A stretch of DNA of 64,000 nucleotides from Salaquimonas sp. (GTDB lineage: Bacteria; Pseudomonadota; Alphaproteobacteria; Rhizobiales; Rhizobiaceae). The translations under genes and the position numbers were made by a program. This document shows, piece after piece, positions 10,016 to 19,143 of this stretch (positions within the stretch are counted from its first letter, which is position 1; each line of letters begins with the position of its first letter). Location of the stretch: contig JAJDOK010000123.1 in assembly GCA_022340185.1 (NCBI GenBank), forward strand, positions 53,968 to 117,967, given 5' to 3'. The notes under the pieces were generated by a model, which saw only the letters and a list, made by a program, of their open reading frames with translations, had not been told where the DNA came from and did no database searches.

Positions 10016-10404
10016 TCGTCACCCTCTTCGGCCCTGCGCTCCAGCATCTGCCCCGTCCTTGTTTATTTGGGGCGTCCCGCAGCCGGAACCAGTCCGATCC
10101 CGTGTCTGGCAAAACCGCTCCAAATATCGAAGGCCAGAAAGCCTTTCGTTTCGCCTACCGGTATGCACGGAACCAAATCTGGTCCGCATATCGAGTAAAT
10201 CAAGCACCGTGAAACACGCTTCGCAAGCGCTAAGCGGTCAGCGGCACGATTTTGTCGCGTCAATTCTCTATATAAGCTTAACGGCGCACAAGTCTTGTGA
10301 CCTGAATGTCACAAAGCTGATACCTGCCGTCCGGCCTGCCCTGCCAGCCTGGCCTCGTGCCGGAATAGCCCAGTCGCGAATCGCGCGTCAACCTGGATAC
10401 CGGC
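10016..10404. other. clpP-clpX intergenic region
   Basis: 389 bp without a gene. It should hold the clpX promoter on the minus strand and the 3' end of the clpP transcript. The only clear structure is the inverted repeat TTGTGAC-N6-GTCACAA at 10295-10314. The arms resemble a CRP half-site, but the spacing (TGTGA-N8-TCACA) is two bases too long for a classical CRP box. As RNA it could form a 7-bp hairpin 90 bases after the clpP stop, without a U-tract. Confidence 0.5.
10295..10314. promoter_or_regulatory. 20-bp perfect palindrome, possible operator
   Basis: TTGTGAC, six bases, GTCACAA. Lies about 280 bp upstream of the clpX start and 90 bp past the clpP stop. It could be a regulator binding site for clpX or a hairpin at the clpP mRNA end; the sequence does not decide. 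Confidence 0.4.
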
Positions 10405-11022
10405 TCACCCTTCTTCTTCGCGTGTCTCGATCACCTTGTCGATCAGGCCCCATTCCTTGGCTTCCCCGGCCGTCATGAAATGGTCGCGATCGAGCGTGGT
10501 CTCGACCGCTTCATAATCCTGACCGGTATGCTTGACATAAATCTCGTTGAGCCGCTTCTTCAGCTTGATGATATCCTGAGCGTGGCGCTCGATGTCGGAA
10601 GCCTGGCCCTGGAACCCGCCGGAAGGCTGGTGCACCATGATGCGCGCATTCGGCAGTGCGAACCGCATGTCCTTTTCGCCGGCGCAAAGCAGCAGCGAGC
10701 CCATCGAGGCGGCCTGGCCGAGACACAGTGTCGAAACCGGCGGACGGATGAACTGCATCGTGTCGTAGATCGACAGGCCCGAAGTGACCACGCCGCCGGG
10801 CGAATTGATGTAGAGATGGATTTCCTTCTTCGGGTTCTCCGCTTCCAGGAACAGAAGCTGGGCGTTGACCAGCGTTGCCACTCCATCCTCGATCGGCCCG
10901 GTGATGAACAGCACGCGCTCCTTCAGCAGGCGCGAAAAAATGTCGTAGGCCCGCTCCCCGCGATTGGTCTGTTCGACGACCATCGGAACGAGGTTCATGG
11001 CGGCTTCAATCGGATCTTTCAT
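10405..11022 (-). CDS. clpP: ATP-dependent Clp protease proteolytic subunit ClpP
   Basis: Serine peptidase that forms the tetradecameric chamber used by ClpX. 205 residues from the ATG at 11022; the frame stays open upstream, but the family begins [18 protein letters not shown] as here. The catalytic triad is visible at Ser106 (GQAASMGS), His131 (MVHQPSGG) and Asp180, with the spacing of the E. coli enzyme. First gene of the clpP-clpX-lon block on this strand. Rhizobia commonly have several clpP copies; this is the one linked to clpX. Confidence 0.97.
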   Translation of the reverse strand: MKDPIEAAMNLVPMVVEQTNRGERAYDIFSRLLKERVLFITGPIEDGVATLVNAQLLFLEAENPKKEIHLYINSPGGVVTSGLSIYDTMQFIRPPVSTLCLGQAASMGSLLLCAGEKDMRFALPNARIMVHQPSGGFQGQASDIERHAQDIIKLKKRLNEIYVKHTGQDYEAVETTLDRDHFMTAGEAKEWGLIDKVIETREEEG

Positions 11023-11198
11023 GGAAATGGCACCTGGGTTGGTCGCGGAGTGCTGCAAGCATGCACGGGTAGATTGCCTCGCCCGCACGTTCTGGGAATC
11101 AATGTCCGACTACACATAGGTCATGGCGCGTCGGGAAAAAAGGGCCGCACCGCCTGCCCTGCGCGCACGGTAAACGGCGAGTGGCGATGCCGGACTGT

Positions 11199-12347
11199 TC
11201 ATGCGCGCTGCGGCAGGCAGGAGGCGAGTTCGCCCGGCCGCGAGCAGCCGAGCTGGATCATGTTGTTTTCCAGGTCTGTCTTCAGCATGTGCGCCACCAC
11301 ATCGCCGCCAGCCTCACCCAGCGCGGCGATGCCGACAATGAAGGAGCGGCCCGACAGGACGAAATCGGCGCCGAGCGCCAATGCCCGCACAATGTCGAGC
11401 CCTGATTCGACGCCGCTGTCGAAAAGGACGGTGATCTTGCCGCGCACCGCCGGTGCAACGCGCGCCAGCGCATCAATCGAGGCTGGCGCGGCGTCGAACT
11501 GGCGGGCGCCATGATTGGAAACCACAATGCCGTCCATGCCGAGCTTTATGCAGTCTTCCGCGTCTTCTTGCGCCAGGATGCCCTTGACGACAAGCGGGCC
11601 TTTCCAGCGTTCGCGGATCGACGCCAGATGGTCATGGTCGATCCTGCCGATCCGCTTGGCGACGTATTCCGACAGCGCGACGCCCTGTTCCTTTGCCAAA
11701 TAGGGTTCAATCGTCTTGAAACGCGGAGCGCCGTGGCGCGCCGTCGCCAGCGCCCATTCAGGCCTCGCCAGCACCTGAGCCAGGCGGGACAGTCCGCCCT
11801 TGTCGCGCGACAGGCCCGCCCTGCGCTGACGCTCGCGTGTCGAACTCACCGGCACGTCGACGGTCACGACCAGCACCTCGAAGCCGGCGCGTTCGGCCCG
11901 GTCGATCAGGTCGGTCTCCGCTTCTGCATCATCGAACGGATAAAGCTGGAACCAGCCATTGGGACCGGCGATCGGACCGATCGTCTCGGGCGTCTCGCAG
12001 GCAACTGTGGAAAGACAATAGGCAAGTCCGTGCTCGCGCGCCGCGCGCGCCAGGACCTGTTCGCCGCCAGGCCACATCATGCCGGTCGCACCGACCGGCG
12101 CCATGCCAAACGGCGCGGCATAATCGCGGCCGAACAGTGACGTCTTCAGTTCCGGCGCCGCATACCCCCTGGTGAAGCGCGGCGTAAGGCAGACCTGGTC
12201 GAGTCGGTCACGATTGCGCGAGACCGCCTTTTCTAGCCCCGTGCCGCTATCCAGATATTCCCAGGCAAAGTGGGGAACACGACGGCGCGCCTTTTCGCGC
12301 AGATAGGGGATCGACGGATAGCGATCCAGTATCCTTGAAATTTCCAT
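11199..12347 (-). CDS. FMN-dependent 2-hydroxyacid dehydrogenase (L-lactate dehydrogenase/glycolate oxidase family)
   Basis: Oxidises a 2-hydroxy acid such as L-lactate, with FMN and probably the quinone pool as acceptor. 382 residues, a TIM barrel. The family signature SNHGARQFD carries the catalytic His and substrate-binding Arg, and a C-terminal phosphate-binding stretch includes DSGVESGLD and LSGRSF. The ATG at 12347 has GGGGAGGCG directly upstream, so the in-frame codons further up are not used. It diverges from the copper ATPase and stands alone, without an lldR- or lldP-like neighbour, so the substrate is open: lactate, glycolate, mandelate or a longer hydroxyacid. Confidence 0.88.
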   Translation of the reverse strand: MEISRILDRYPSIPYLREKARRRVPHFAWEYLDSGTGLEKAVSRNRDRLDQVCLTPRFTRGYAAPELKTSLFGRDYAAPFGMAPVGATGMMWPGGEQVLARAAREHGLAYCLSTVACETPETIGPIAGPNGWFQLYPFDDAEAETDLIDRAERAGFEVLVVTVDVPVSSTRERQRRAGLSRDKGGLSRLAQVLARPEWALATARHGAPRFKTIEPYLAKEQGVALSEYVAKRIGRIDHDHLASIRERWKGPLVVKGILAQEDAEDCIKLGMDGIVVSNHGARQFDAAPASIDALARVAPAVRGKITVLFDSGVESGLDIVRALALGADFVLSGRSFIVGIAALGEAGGDVVAHMLKTDLENNMIQLGCSRPGELASCLPQRA

Positions 12348-12492
12348 TGTATTCGCCTCCCCACGGAACATCTCACCTGCAAGGTCATTTGCACCGGTCG
12401 CGTGGAATGGATAGATACGGCTGCCCTGCCCCGGTAAAATGCCGAGCGCTTCGCATAACGCCTAACAGGCCAGTTTGGAAACCGGAAAATCG

Positions 12493-14832
12493 ATGGCAAT
12501 GACAATGAACGAGACCGTTGAAGCCCTGGTCGAAGGCACGGAGATCGATCCCGCCATCGATCCCGTATGCGGTATGACCGTCAAGCTCAATGCCGGCAAG
12601 CCCCACCTGAATTACAAGGGCAGGGAATATCACTTTTGCAGCAACAAATGCCACGACCGGTTCGAGGCCGACCCGGTTTTCTTCCTGTCCGGCAACAACA
12701 AGAAGGTCGTCCGCAAGGCGCCGGCCGGCGTGAAATACACCTGCCCTATGGACCCGGAAATCGTCACCGACGCGCCCGGCACCTGCCCGATCTGCGGCAT
12801 GGCGCTGGAGCCGATGGGCGTCGCGCCCGAAGGCCCCAATCCCGAACTCGTCGATTTCACCCGCCGCTTCTGGGTGTCGGTGGCATGCTCCGTTCCCCTG
12901 CTCGTTCTGTCCATGGGACCGATGCTGGGCCTGCCGTTCCGCGAATGGCTGGGCGAGCGCACTGCCCAGTTCGTCGAATTCCTGCTCGCCGCTCCAGTCG
13001 TGCTGTGGGCCGCCCGACCCTTCTTCCACCGTGGCTGGAATTCGCTCAGGACCGGCAACTACAACATGTGGACGCTGATCATGCTGGGCGTGGCCGCCGG
13101 CTTCGGCTACAGCACGGTTGCAGCCATTGCGCCGCAGATATTCCCGGTCGCGTTACGCCAGCCCGACGGCACCGTGCCGGTCTATTTCGAGGCATCCGCT
13201 GTCATCGTCGCGCTGGTGTTCCTTGGCCAGATCCTCGAACTGCGCGCACGCGAAACGACCGGCTCGGCGATCCGCGAACTGCTCGATCTCGCGCCGAAAA
13301 AGGCGATGCGCATCAACGCCGACGGCAGCGAATACGAAGCGCCTGTCGAAAACATCATTCCCGGCGATTTGATCCGCATCCGTCCCGGTGAGGCGATTCC
13401 CGTCGACGGCGCGATCGAGGAAGGTTCGGCGACCATCGACGAATCCATGATCACCGGCGAGCCTATCCCGCTCGAAAAGCGTCAGGGCGATCCGGTCAGC
13501 GCCGGCACGCTCAACGCTACCTCGTCTTTCGTCATGAAGGCCGAGAAAGTCGGCGCCGATACGCTGCTCGCTTCCATCGTCGACATGGTGGCAAGCGCCC
13601 AGCGCTCGCGCGCGCCCTTGCAGGGCCTCGCCGACCGCGTTTCGGGCTGGTTCGTGCCGACCGTCGTCCTCGTTGCCGTTATCGCCTTTTTCGCCTGGCT
13701 GTTCTTCGGCCCGACGCCGGCGCTGGCGCATGCCATCGTCGCCGCCGTCTCGGTACTGATCATCGCCTGCCCCTGCGCGCTCGGCCTCGCCACGCCGATG
13801 GCGGTGATGAACGCCGCCGGCCGCGGCGCACGCGCCGGTGTGCTGATCCGCGAGGCAGCCGCGCTGGAACGCCTCGCCAATGTCGACACGCTGGTGCTCG
13901 ACAAGACCGGCACGCTGACCGAAGGCAAGCCCTCGCTGTCGCGCACAGAGTCGCTCGGCAAGGACAAGGAGGACGTATTGCTGGCGCTTGCCGCCGGCAT
14001 GCAGAAGGGTTCCGAACATCCCCTCGCCCGTGCGTTTGTCGCAAAGGCCGAAGAGGATGGCATCTCGCCCGGCAAGATCAGTGCCGAGGAAGTCCGCCCC
14101 GGACGCGGCATCGTTGCCAAATCGGGCAAAAAGGCGCTGGCGCTCGGCAATGCCGCCCTGATGGCCGAGGAAAAGGTCGACATGGCGTCCTTCGAGGAAG
14201 CCGCCCGCGATGCCGGTGCGGCGACCCCGGTTTTCTTCGCCATCTCAGGCAAGCCTGCCGCCGTCTTCTTCATCAACGACCGTATCAAGCAGGGCACGAA
14301 GGACGTCATCGCCAAGCTGAAGGCGGAGGGCCTCGACATCGTCATGGCGACCGGCGATAACCCCGTCACCGCGAAGGCGGTAGCCGCCGAAACCGGCATC
14401 GATCAGGTGGAGGCCGGCCTGCTGCCCGCCGACAAGCATGCGCTGGTCGACCGCCTCAAGTCGCAGGGCCGCAAGGTCGCCATGGTCGGCGACGGCATAA
14501 ACGACGCACCCTCGCTCGCCGCGGCCGATGTCGGCATCGCCTTTGCGAGCGGCACCGGCGTGGCGATCGAGAGTGCCGGCATCACGCTGGTCAAGCCGGA
14601 TGTGGCAGGCGTTCTGCGGGCAAGGCGGCTGGCGCGCGCCACCGTCGCCAATATCTGGCAGAATCTGTTCTTCGCCTTCATCTACAATTCCGCCGGCGTG
14701 CCGATCGCGGCGGGCATTCTCTATCCCGTCTTCGGCTTCCTGCTGTCGCCGATGTTCGCCGCAGCCGCGATGAGCCTGTCTTCCGTGTCGGTGATTTCGA
14801 ACTCACTGAGATTGCGCAGGTTGAGGCTCTGA
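12493..14832 (+). CDS. copA: Copper-type P1B heavy-metal-translocating ATPase with YHS and metal-binding N-terminus
   Basis: Pumps a soft metal ion, most likely Cu(I), out of the cytoplasm. 779 residues from the ATG at 12493. Instead of a classical ferredoxin-like HMA domain it starts with a YHS domain (DPVCGM, about 20-65) and a short HMBD motif (YTCPMDPEI ... CPICGM, about 78-110). Then come the membrane helices, the TGE motif (MITGEP), the ion-binding CPC motif at about 426-428, the phosphorylation site DKTGT at about 470, the SEHP motif and GDGINDAP. CPC-type enzymes of this layout are mainly copper exporters; silver is possible and zinc less so. No cueR-like regulator or chaperone is adjacent. 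Confidence 0.9.
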   Translation: MAMTMNETVEALVEGTEIDPAIDPVCGMTVKLNAGKPHLNYKGREYHFCSNKCHDRFEADPVFFLSGNNKKVVRKAPAGVKYTCPMDPEIVTDAPGTCPICGMALEPMGVAPEGPNPELVDFTRRFWVSVACSVPLLVLSMGPMLGLPFREWLGERTAQFVEFLLAAPVVLWAARPFFHRGWNSLRTGNYNMWTLIMLGVAAGFGYSTVAAIAPQIFPVALRQPDGTVPVYFEASAVIVALVFLGQILELRARETTGSAIRELLDLAPKKAMRINADGSEYEAPVENIIPGDLIRIRPGEAIPVDGAIEEGSATIDESMITGEPIPLEKRQGDPVSAGTLNATSSFVMKAEKVGADTLLASIVDMVASAQRSRAPLQGLADRVSGWFVPTVVLVAVIAFFAWLFFGPTPALAHAIVAAVSVLIIACPCALGLATPMAVMNAAGRGARAGVLIREAAALERLANVDTLVLDKTGTLTEGKPSLSRTESLGKDKEDVLLALAAGMQKGSEHPLARAFVAKAEEDGISPGKISAEEVRPGRGIVAKSGKKALALGNAALMAEEKVDMASFEEAARDAGAATPVFFAISGKPAAVFFINDRIKQGTKDVIAKLKAEGLDIVMATGDNPVTAKAVAAETGIDQVEAGLLPADKHALVDRLKSQGRKVAMVGDGINDAPSLAAADVGIAFASGTGVAIESAGITLVKPDVAGVLRARRLARATVANIWQNLFFAFIYNSAGVPIAAGILYPVFGFLLSPMFAAAAMSLSSVSVISNSLRLRRLRL

Positions 14833-14837
14833 AGATT

Positions 14838-14860
14838 CCCCTCCCGCTTGTGGGGAGGGG
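14838..14860. repeat. Intergenic palindrome, copy A
   Basis: CCCCTCCC-GCTTGTG-GGGAGGGG, an 8-bp stem six bases after the copA stop, followed by a TTAGGGGTGGGGGTT tail. The same core in the opposite orientation recurs at 14981-15000. This kind of element is common between genes in Mesorhizobium-like genomes and can act as a weak transcription or mRNA end. Confidence 0.65.
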
Positions 14861-14947
14861 TTAGGGGTGGGGGTTGCCAGCGTGAGCGAGCGACTGGAAT
14901 TGACATGACCGGGCGCGGCGAGCGCTTCCCCCACTTGTTCAACATTC

Positions 14948-14966
14948 GCCCTTCGACAAGCTCAGG
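14948..14966. repeat. Fragment of a CCCTTCGACAAGCTCAGG-type repeat
   Basis: The sequence GCCCTTCGACAAGCTCAGG matches a palindromic repeat seen many times in alphaproteobacterial genomes (recalled, not searched). Here it lacks the usual right-hand extension, so it looks like a decayed copy inserted between copies A and C of another element. Confidence 0.5.
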
Positions 14967-14980
14967 ACTCGGCTTCACCC

Positions 14981-15000
14981 GCCTCCCCACAAGGGGAGGC
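14981..15000. repeat. Intergenic palindrome, copy C
   Basis: GCCTCCCC-ACAA-GGGGAGGC, a perfect 8-bp stem with a 4-base loop, seven bases past the stop of the minus-strand oxidoreductase gene. It shares the CTCCCCACAAG core with copy A but in inverted orientation, so the gap is a mosaic of repeats that may terminate both convergent transcripts. Confidence 0.65.
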
Positions 15001-15007
15001 ATTGGCG

Positions 15008-16042
15008 TCAAGGCCTCAGCATCACCTTGCCGGTGTTGGCGCCAGCCAAAGCATCAGGCAGTCTTGCGTGCGCTTCGCCGAGCGGGATAATCGCGGCGAC
15101 ATCGGTCTTCCACGCCCCGCTGGCGAAGCGCTTCATGACCTCTGCGCCTGCCGCCATGACGGCTTCCGCCGGCTTTTCATTGAGCCATTTCGTCAGCCAG
15201 AATCCGCGAATGTGCTTGTCCATGAAGACGAACTGGCCGGCCTGCTTCAACGTCGGCGATTCGGGGGACATCTTGCCGTAGATCACCCATTCGGCGCGTG
15301 AAGGCATCGCGGCGAAAATATCGGCGCAGATCTGGTCGGCCACGGCGTCAAGAAACACGCGCGGCTTTTCGGTTTTGACCAGCGCGCCGAATGCGGCGAT
15401 GAAACCAGGGTCGGAAATGTCGAGCACATGCGCCGCGCCCAGTTCCCTGACGTGGGCGATCTGCTCGGCCCGACGCACCAGAGAGATGGCATTGTAGCCC
15501 TCATCGCGCGCCAGTCCGGCGATCAGCTTGCAGAGCTGGCTTGCCGCCGCCGACATGAGGAAGCTCTTCGATCCACGCTCCTTGACCTCGCCGAACATCG
15601 CGATGGCTGTCATCGGATTGACGAAGAACGCCGCCGCATCCTCGTCACGAACCGCGTCGATCACCGGTACGCAGGATCTGGCGTCGGTCAGCGCATATTC
15701 GGCCCAGGCGCCCGATTTTGATGCCGTCATCGCGACCCGCTTGCCGACAAGCCCCTCCGCGCCCTTGCCGGCGGCGACAACCACACCGCTGCCTTCGAAG
15801 CCAGCCGGCCGGCCCTCGACGCGCGGCAGGCCGTATTCGCCCTTGATGAAATGCAGGTCGGACGGGTTGATGTTGGCGAGCGTGATCCTGACCAGCACCT
15901 CACCGTCGCCCGGCTGCGGTACCGCGATATCTTCATGCTTGAGATAGGGACTAAGCGAAGTGATCATTGGCCCTTCAGCCGTGCCCGAAAACCCGCTGCC
16001 GATCACCGTCAGCGCCTTCATGGTCGCCGGAATATCCGTCAT
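15008..16042 (-). CDS. Zinc-type alcohol dehydrogenase-like MDR oxidoreductase
   Basis: Medium-chain dehydrogenase/reductase of 344 residues: a GroES-like N-terminal domain (about 20-135, with NPSDLHFIKGEYG and the G-rich PAGFEGSGVVVAAG) and a Rossmann NAD(P)-binding domain. The structural and catalytic zinc ligands are absent, as in quinone oxidoreductases. Last gene of the minus-strand set tetR, acyl-CoA dehydrogenase, qor, this gene, 40 bp behind its neighbour; GAGGAGC precedes the ATG at 16042. Probably an NADPH-dependent reductase of an enoyl- or quinone-type substrate in the same acyl pathway; the exact reaction cannot be read from sequence. Confidence 0.82.
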   Translation of the reverse strand: MTDIPATMKALTVIGSGFSGTAEGPMITSLSPYLKHEDIAVPQPGDGEVLVRITLANINPSDLHFIKGEYGLPRVEGRPAGFEGSGVVVAAGKGAEGLVGKRVAMTASKSGAWAEYALTDARSCVPVIDAVRDEDAAAFFVNPMTAIAMFGEVKERGSKSFLMSAAASQLCKLIAGLARDEGYNAISLVRRAEQIAHVRELGAAHVLDISDPGFIAAFGALVKTEKPRVFLDAVADQICADIFAAMPSRAEWVIYGKMSPESPTLKQAGQFVFMDKHIRGFWLTKWLNEKPAEAVMAAGAEVMKRFASGAWKTDVAAIIPLGEAHARLPDALAGANTGKVMLRP

Positions 16043-16082
16043 TTGTTGCTCCTCGGCCGTTTCTGCTCCGCCTGTCCCTTTG

Positions 16083-17051
16083 TCAGGGTTTCAGCACCAG
16101 CTTGCCCACCGCCCTGCGCGCATGGATGAATTCCAGTGCATCGGCGGCCTTTTTCAGCGGATAGACCGCCTCGACATGCGGTTTCACCTTGCCTTCGACA
16201 TACCAGTTCATCAGTTCGGCCATATTGGCGGCATAGACCTGCGGCTCGCGCTGCGTGAACGAACCCCAGAACACGCCGACCAGTGCATAGCCCTTTACCA
16301 GCGCCAGATTGACCGGAAATTTCGGGATCGTGCCGGAAGTAAAGCCGACAATCAGCAGCCGCCCCTTCCAGGCCATCGCCCGCGACAGGGCATCGAACAC
16401 TTCGCCGCCGACGACGTCGAAGGCGACATCGGCGCCCTCGCCGCCCGTCGCATCCTTGAGCGCGTCCCTCAGATTGTCGTAGCCGAGCGCGGCATCCGCG
16501 CCATGGGCAATCGCAAGCCGGCGCTTTTCCTCGGTTGAAGCGATCGCTATCACCTTCGCGCCCATCGCCTTGCCGATCTCGACGGCGGCAAGCCCCGTCA
16601 GCCCCGCGGCACCGGTAATAGCCAGTGTTTCGCCCGGCTGCAATTGCGCGCGCTGCTTCAGCGCGTGATGCGCCGTGCCGTAACCGCACATCAATGCCGT
16701 GGCGTCGCCGGCGTCCACGCCCGTAGGCACAGGCATGACGGCGTTCTGGTGCGCCTTGACCAGTTCGGCATAGGCGCCAAGCTGACCCACGGTGCCCACC
16801 CGGTCGCCCGGCTTGAAGCGCGTGACCTCGCTGCCGACGGTAACCACATCGCCGACTGCCTCCATGCCGGGCGTGAACGGCGTCGGCGGCTTGGCCTGGT
16901 AAAGCCCCTGCACCAGCAACCCGTCGGGAAAGTTGACCCCGATCGCCTCGGTGCGGATGACGACCTCCTTCGGTCCGGGAACCGGATCGTCGAGTTCGGC
17001 AAATTCGAGGCCGGAGATCGGTCCGTATTCGTTACAGACGATGGCTTTCAC
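16083..17051 (-). CDS. NADPH:quinone oxidoreductase family protein (zinc-independent MDR)
   Basis: 322 residues. Starts at a GTG (17051) with GAGG just upstream. The GroES-like fold carries GVNFPDGLLVQGLYQ and a conserved TPGMEAVG; the Rossmann domain has GAAGLTGLAAVEIGKAMGA. No zinc ligands. Bacterial members next to acyl-CoA dehydrogenases are often called NADPH:quinone oxidoreductases or enoyl reductases. It sits 10 bp after the acyl-CoA dehydrogenase gene, so the two are co-transcribed and probably act on the same acyl substrate. Confidence 0.87.
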   Translation of the reverse strand: MKAIVCNEYGPISGLEFAELDDPVPGPKEVVIRTEAIGVNFPDGLLVQGLYQAKPPTPFTPGMEAVGDVVTVGSEVTRFKPGDRVGTVGQLGAYAELVKAHQNAVMPVPTGVDAGDATALMCGYGTAHHALKQRAQLQPGETLAITGAAGLTGLAAVEIGKAMGAKVIAIASTEEKRRLAIAHGADAALGYDNLRDALKDATGGEGADVAFDVVGGEVFDALSRAMAWKGRLLIVGFTSGTIPKFPVNLALVKGYALVGVFWGSFTQREPQVYAANMAELMNWYVEGKVKPHVEAVYPLKKAADALEFIHARRAVGKLVLKP

Positions 17052-17061
17052 GGCTTCGGCC

Positions 17062-18318
17062 TCACACTTTTTCCTGGGTGTATCGCTTCAGTTCCTGGCG
17101 CGCGACCTGGCGGCGATGCACGGCGTCGGGACCATCGGCGAAGCGCAGCGTGCGCACATGCGTCCAGGCGCGGGCAAGTTGGAAATCCTGCGAAATACCG
17201 GCCCCGCCATGCATCTGCATGGCTTCGTCGATCACTTTCAGCGCCACTTGCGGCGCGATCACCTTGATCTGCGATATCCATGGCGCGGCTGCCCTGGCGT
17301 CGCCCTTATCCATCATCCAGGCCGCCTTGAGGCAGAGCAGGCGCGCCATCTCGATCTCCATGCGGGCATTGGCGATGATGTCGTAATTGGCGCCGAGCTG
17401 GGCAAGCTTCTTGCCGAAGGCTTCGCGCTGGAGCGAACGCTTGCACATGGCTTCGAGCGCGGCTTCCGCCTGTCCGATCGCGCGCATGCAGTGGTGGATA
17501 CGGCCCGGCCCGAGCCGGCCCTGCGAAATCTCGAACCCGGCGCCTTCGCGCATCAGCAGGTTCGACGCCGGCACGCGTACGTCGGTCAGCTTGACATGCA
17601 TGTGGCCATGCGGCGCGTCATCCTCGCCGAAGACCTGCATGGCGCGCAGGATTTCGATGCCCGGCGTGCCGGCCGGCACCAGGACCATCGAATGCTGCTG
17701 GTGCCTGGGCCGGCTCTCGTCGGGGGTGTGAACCATGACGATGTAGATCTTGCAGCGCGGATCGCCGGCGCCGGAAGACCACCATTTTTCACCGTTCAGC
17801 ACATAGTCGTCGCCATCGCGCATGCAGGACATCGACACATTCGTCGCGTCGGAGGAAGCGACTTCAGGCTCGGTCATCAGGAAGGCGGAGCGAATTTCTC
17901 CCTCGAGCAGGGGTTTGAGCCATTTCGCCTTGTGTTCGTCCGTACCGTAACGCTCCAGCACTTCCATGTTGCCGGTATCGGGAGCGGAACAGTTGAACAC
18001 TTCGGCGGCCAGGTGCGATTTGCCCATCTCCTCGGCCAGATAGGCATATTCGACCGTGCTCAACCCGTAGCCGCGTTCGGAATCGGTCAGCCAGAAATTC
18101 CACAGCCCGGCTTCCTTCGCCTTTTTCTTCAGCCCTTCGAGGATTTCGCTCTGGCGCGGCGTGTAGCCCCAGCGGTCGCCCTTCTCCACCTCGGCGAGAA
18201 ATTCCTCGTCCAGTGGAGCGATCTCGTCGCGCACCATGGCCGCGACCTTCTCGTGGATTGGCTTCAGCCGCTCCGTCATGCCCAATGCCATGTTCGACGA
18301 TGACGCTGTCATGTTCAT
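17062..18318 (-). CDS. Acyl-CoA dehydrogenase, ACAD10/11-like
   Basis: FAD flavoenzyme that introduces the alpha-beta double bond into an acyl-CoA and passes electrons to ETF. 418 residues with the three acyl-CoA dehydrogenase domains: helical N-terminus, central beta domain ([29 protein letters not shown]) and helical C-terminus ([40 protein letters not shown]). The [17 protein letters not shown] and WSSGA signatures are those of the ACAD10/11 branch, which in animals oxidises branched, long or 4-hydroxy acyl-CoAs. ATG at 18318 preceded by GGGAGGA. Second gene of the tetR-led operon, 24 bp downstream of tetR. Confidence 0.93.
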   Translation of the reverse strand: MNMTASSSNMALGMTERLKPIHEKVAAMVRDEIAPLDEEFLAEVEKGDRWGYTPRQSEILEGLKKKAKEAGLWNFWLTDSERGYGLSTVEYAYLAEEMGKSHLAAEVFNCSAPDTGNMEVLERYGTDEHKAKWLKPLLEGEIRSAFLMTEPEVASSDATNVSMSCMRDGDDYVLNGEKWWSSGAGDPRCKIYIVMVHTPDESRPRHQQHSMVLVPAGTPGIEILRAMQVFGEDDAPHGHMHVKLTDVRVPASNLLMREGAGFEISQGRLGPGRIHHCMRAIGQAEAALEAMCKRSLQREAFGKKLAQLGANYDIIANARMEIEMARLLCLKAAWMMDKGDARAAAPWISQIKVIAPQVALKVIDEAMQMHGGAGISQDFQLARAWTHVRTLRFADGPDAVHRRQVARQELKRYTQEKV

Positions 18319-18342
18319 GCGCCCTGTCCTCCCGATTGATTG

Positions 18343-19029
18343 CTAATTGCTGTTCGCCCCCGCTGCTACGCTGTTCAGCGCGAAGCCGGTGAATGTCTCG
18401 ACGATTTCCTCGCGTGCGGTCTTTTCGTCACCCCGCCTGCGCCGGTACCACAGCACCGGATTGTTCAAAATGGCAAGCACGGCCTTCGACGCAAACGAAG
18501 CGTTCGAAAAGTGAAACACGCCCTGATCGCGGCCCTCCACAAGGACAAGGCGGAACAGGCCTTCATAACGTTCGCGCTCCTTCATCAGGAGCGCAAGCTT
18601 CTCACGCTGCGCCGGCGTCGTGGAGCCTGCCAGATGCATTTCCACACCCTGCATCACCACCCGTTGGTAACTCAGATGCTCGAGCATGTTGCGAACGTGC
18701 GCCCGGCACATGACAGCGAGTTTTTCCCGCGGCGCCAGATCGTTTTTGACAATCGGCTCGATCGTCGAGAGATTGATCGCCATGCCGCGCCGGTAGACAT
18801 CGTAGAACAGTTCAGCCTTGGAGCGGTAATAATGATAGACCCTGCCCTTGGTCGCGCCCAGCCGGTCGGCCACCGTATCGATGCTGGTCGCGTCGTAGCC
18901 CGCTTCCATGAAGCAGTCCGCCGCGGCCGCGATGATCGCCCCGCGACCGCTATCGCCGGCCGCTTGCGCCATCTGCCCCGCCATGTCGCCGGACCGGGTT
19001 GACCGGCTGGTGCTTCGTGCATCCGACAT
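18343..19029 (-). CDS. TetR/AcrR-family transcriptional regulator of the acyl-CoA gene cluster
   Basis: 228 residues. The helix-turn-helix lies at about 30-75 (AADCFMEAGYDATSIDTVADRLGATKGRVYHYYRSK, broken here only by sense); the rest is the helical ligand-binding domain. It heads the minus-strand operon and faces the plus-strand SDR-maoC-SDR-thiolase operon, with a perfect palindrome (19071-19086) between them. This is the classical layout for a repressor that binds an acyl-CoA as inducer and controls both operons plus itself; the ligand is inferred. Confidence 0.88.
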   Translation of the reverse strand: MSDARSTSRSTRSGDMAGQMAQAAGDSGRGAIIAAAADCFMEAGYDATSIDTVADRLGATKGRVYHYYRSKAELFYDVYRRGMAINLSTIEPIVKNDLAPREKLAVMCRAHVRNMLEHLSYQRVVMQGVEMHLAGSTTPAQREKLALLMKERERYEGLFRLVLVEGRDQGVFHFSNASFASKAVLAILNNPVLWYRRRRGDEKTAREEIVETFTGFALNSVAAGANSN

Positions 19030-19070
19030 GTCGCGAAAATCTCCCCCCTTTGCGGGCCGTTGATTGTGAT

Positions 19071-19086
19071 CATACTACCGAGTATG
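19071..19086. promoter_or_regulatory. Probable TetR operator between divergent operons
   Basis: CATACT-ACCG-AGTATG, a perfect 16-bp palindrome with 6-bp arms and a 4-bp centre. It is 41 bp from the tetR start and 57 bp from the SDR start, where a repressor would block both divergent promoters. No other perfect dyad occurs in the 114-bp gap. TetR-family regulators of fatty acid degradation commonly use dyads of this size. Confidence 0.7.
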
Positions 19087-19143
19087 TTGTCAATTGCCGT
19101 GATAATGTTAAACACGCGCAGCTTCGATTCCCTGGGAGGAACC

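Noticed and set aside
10295..10314. CRP binding site
   Set aside because: TGTGA and TCACA arms are present but separated by eight bases, not six.
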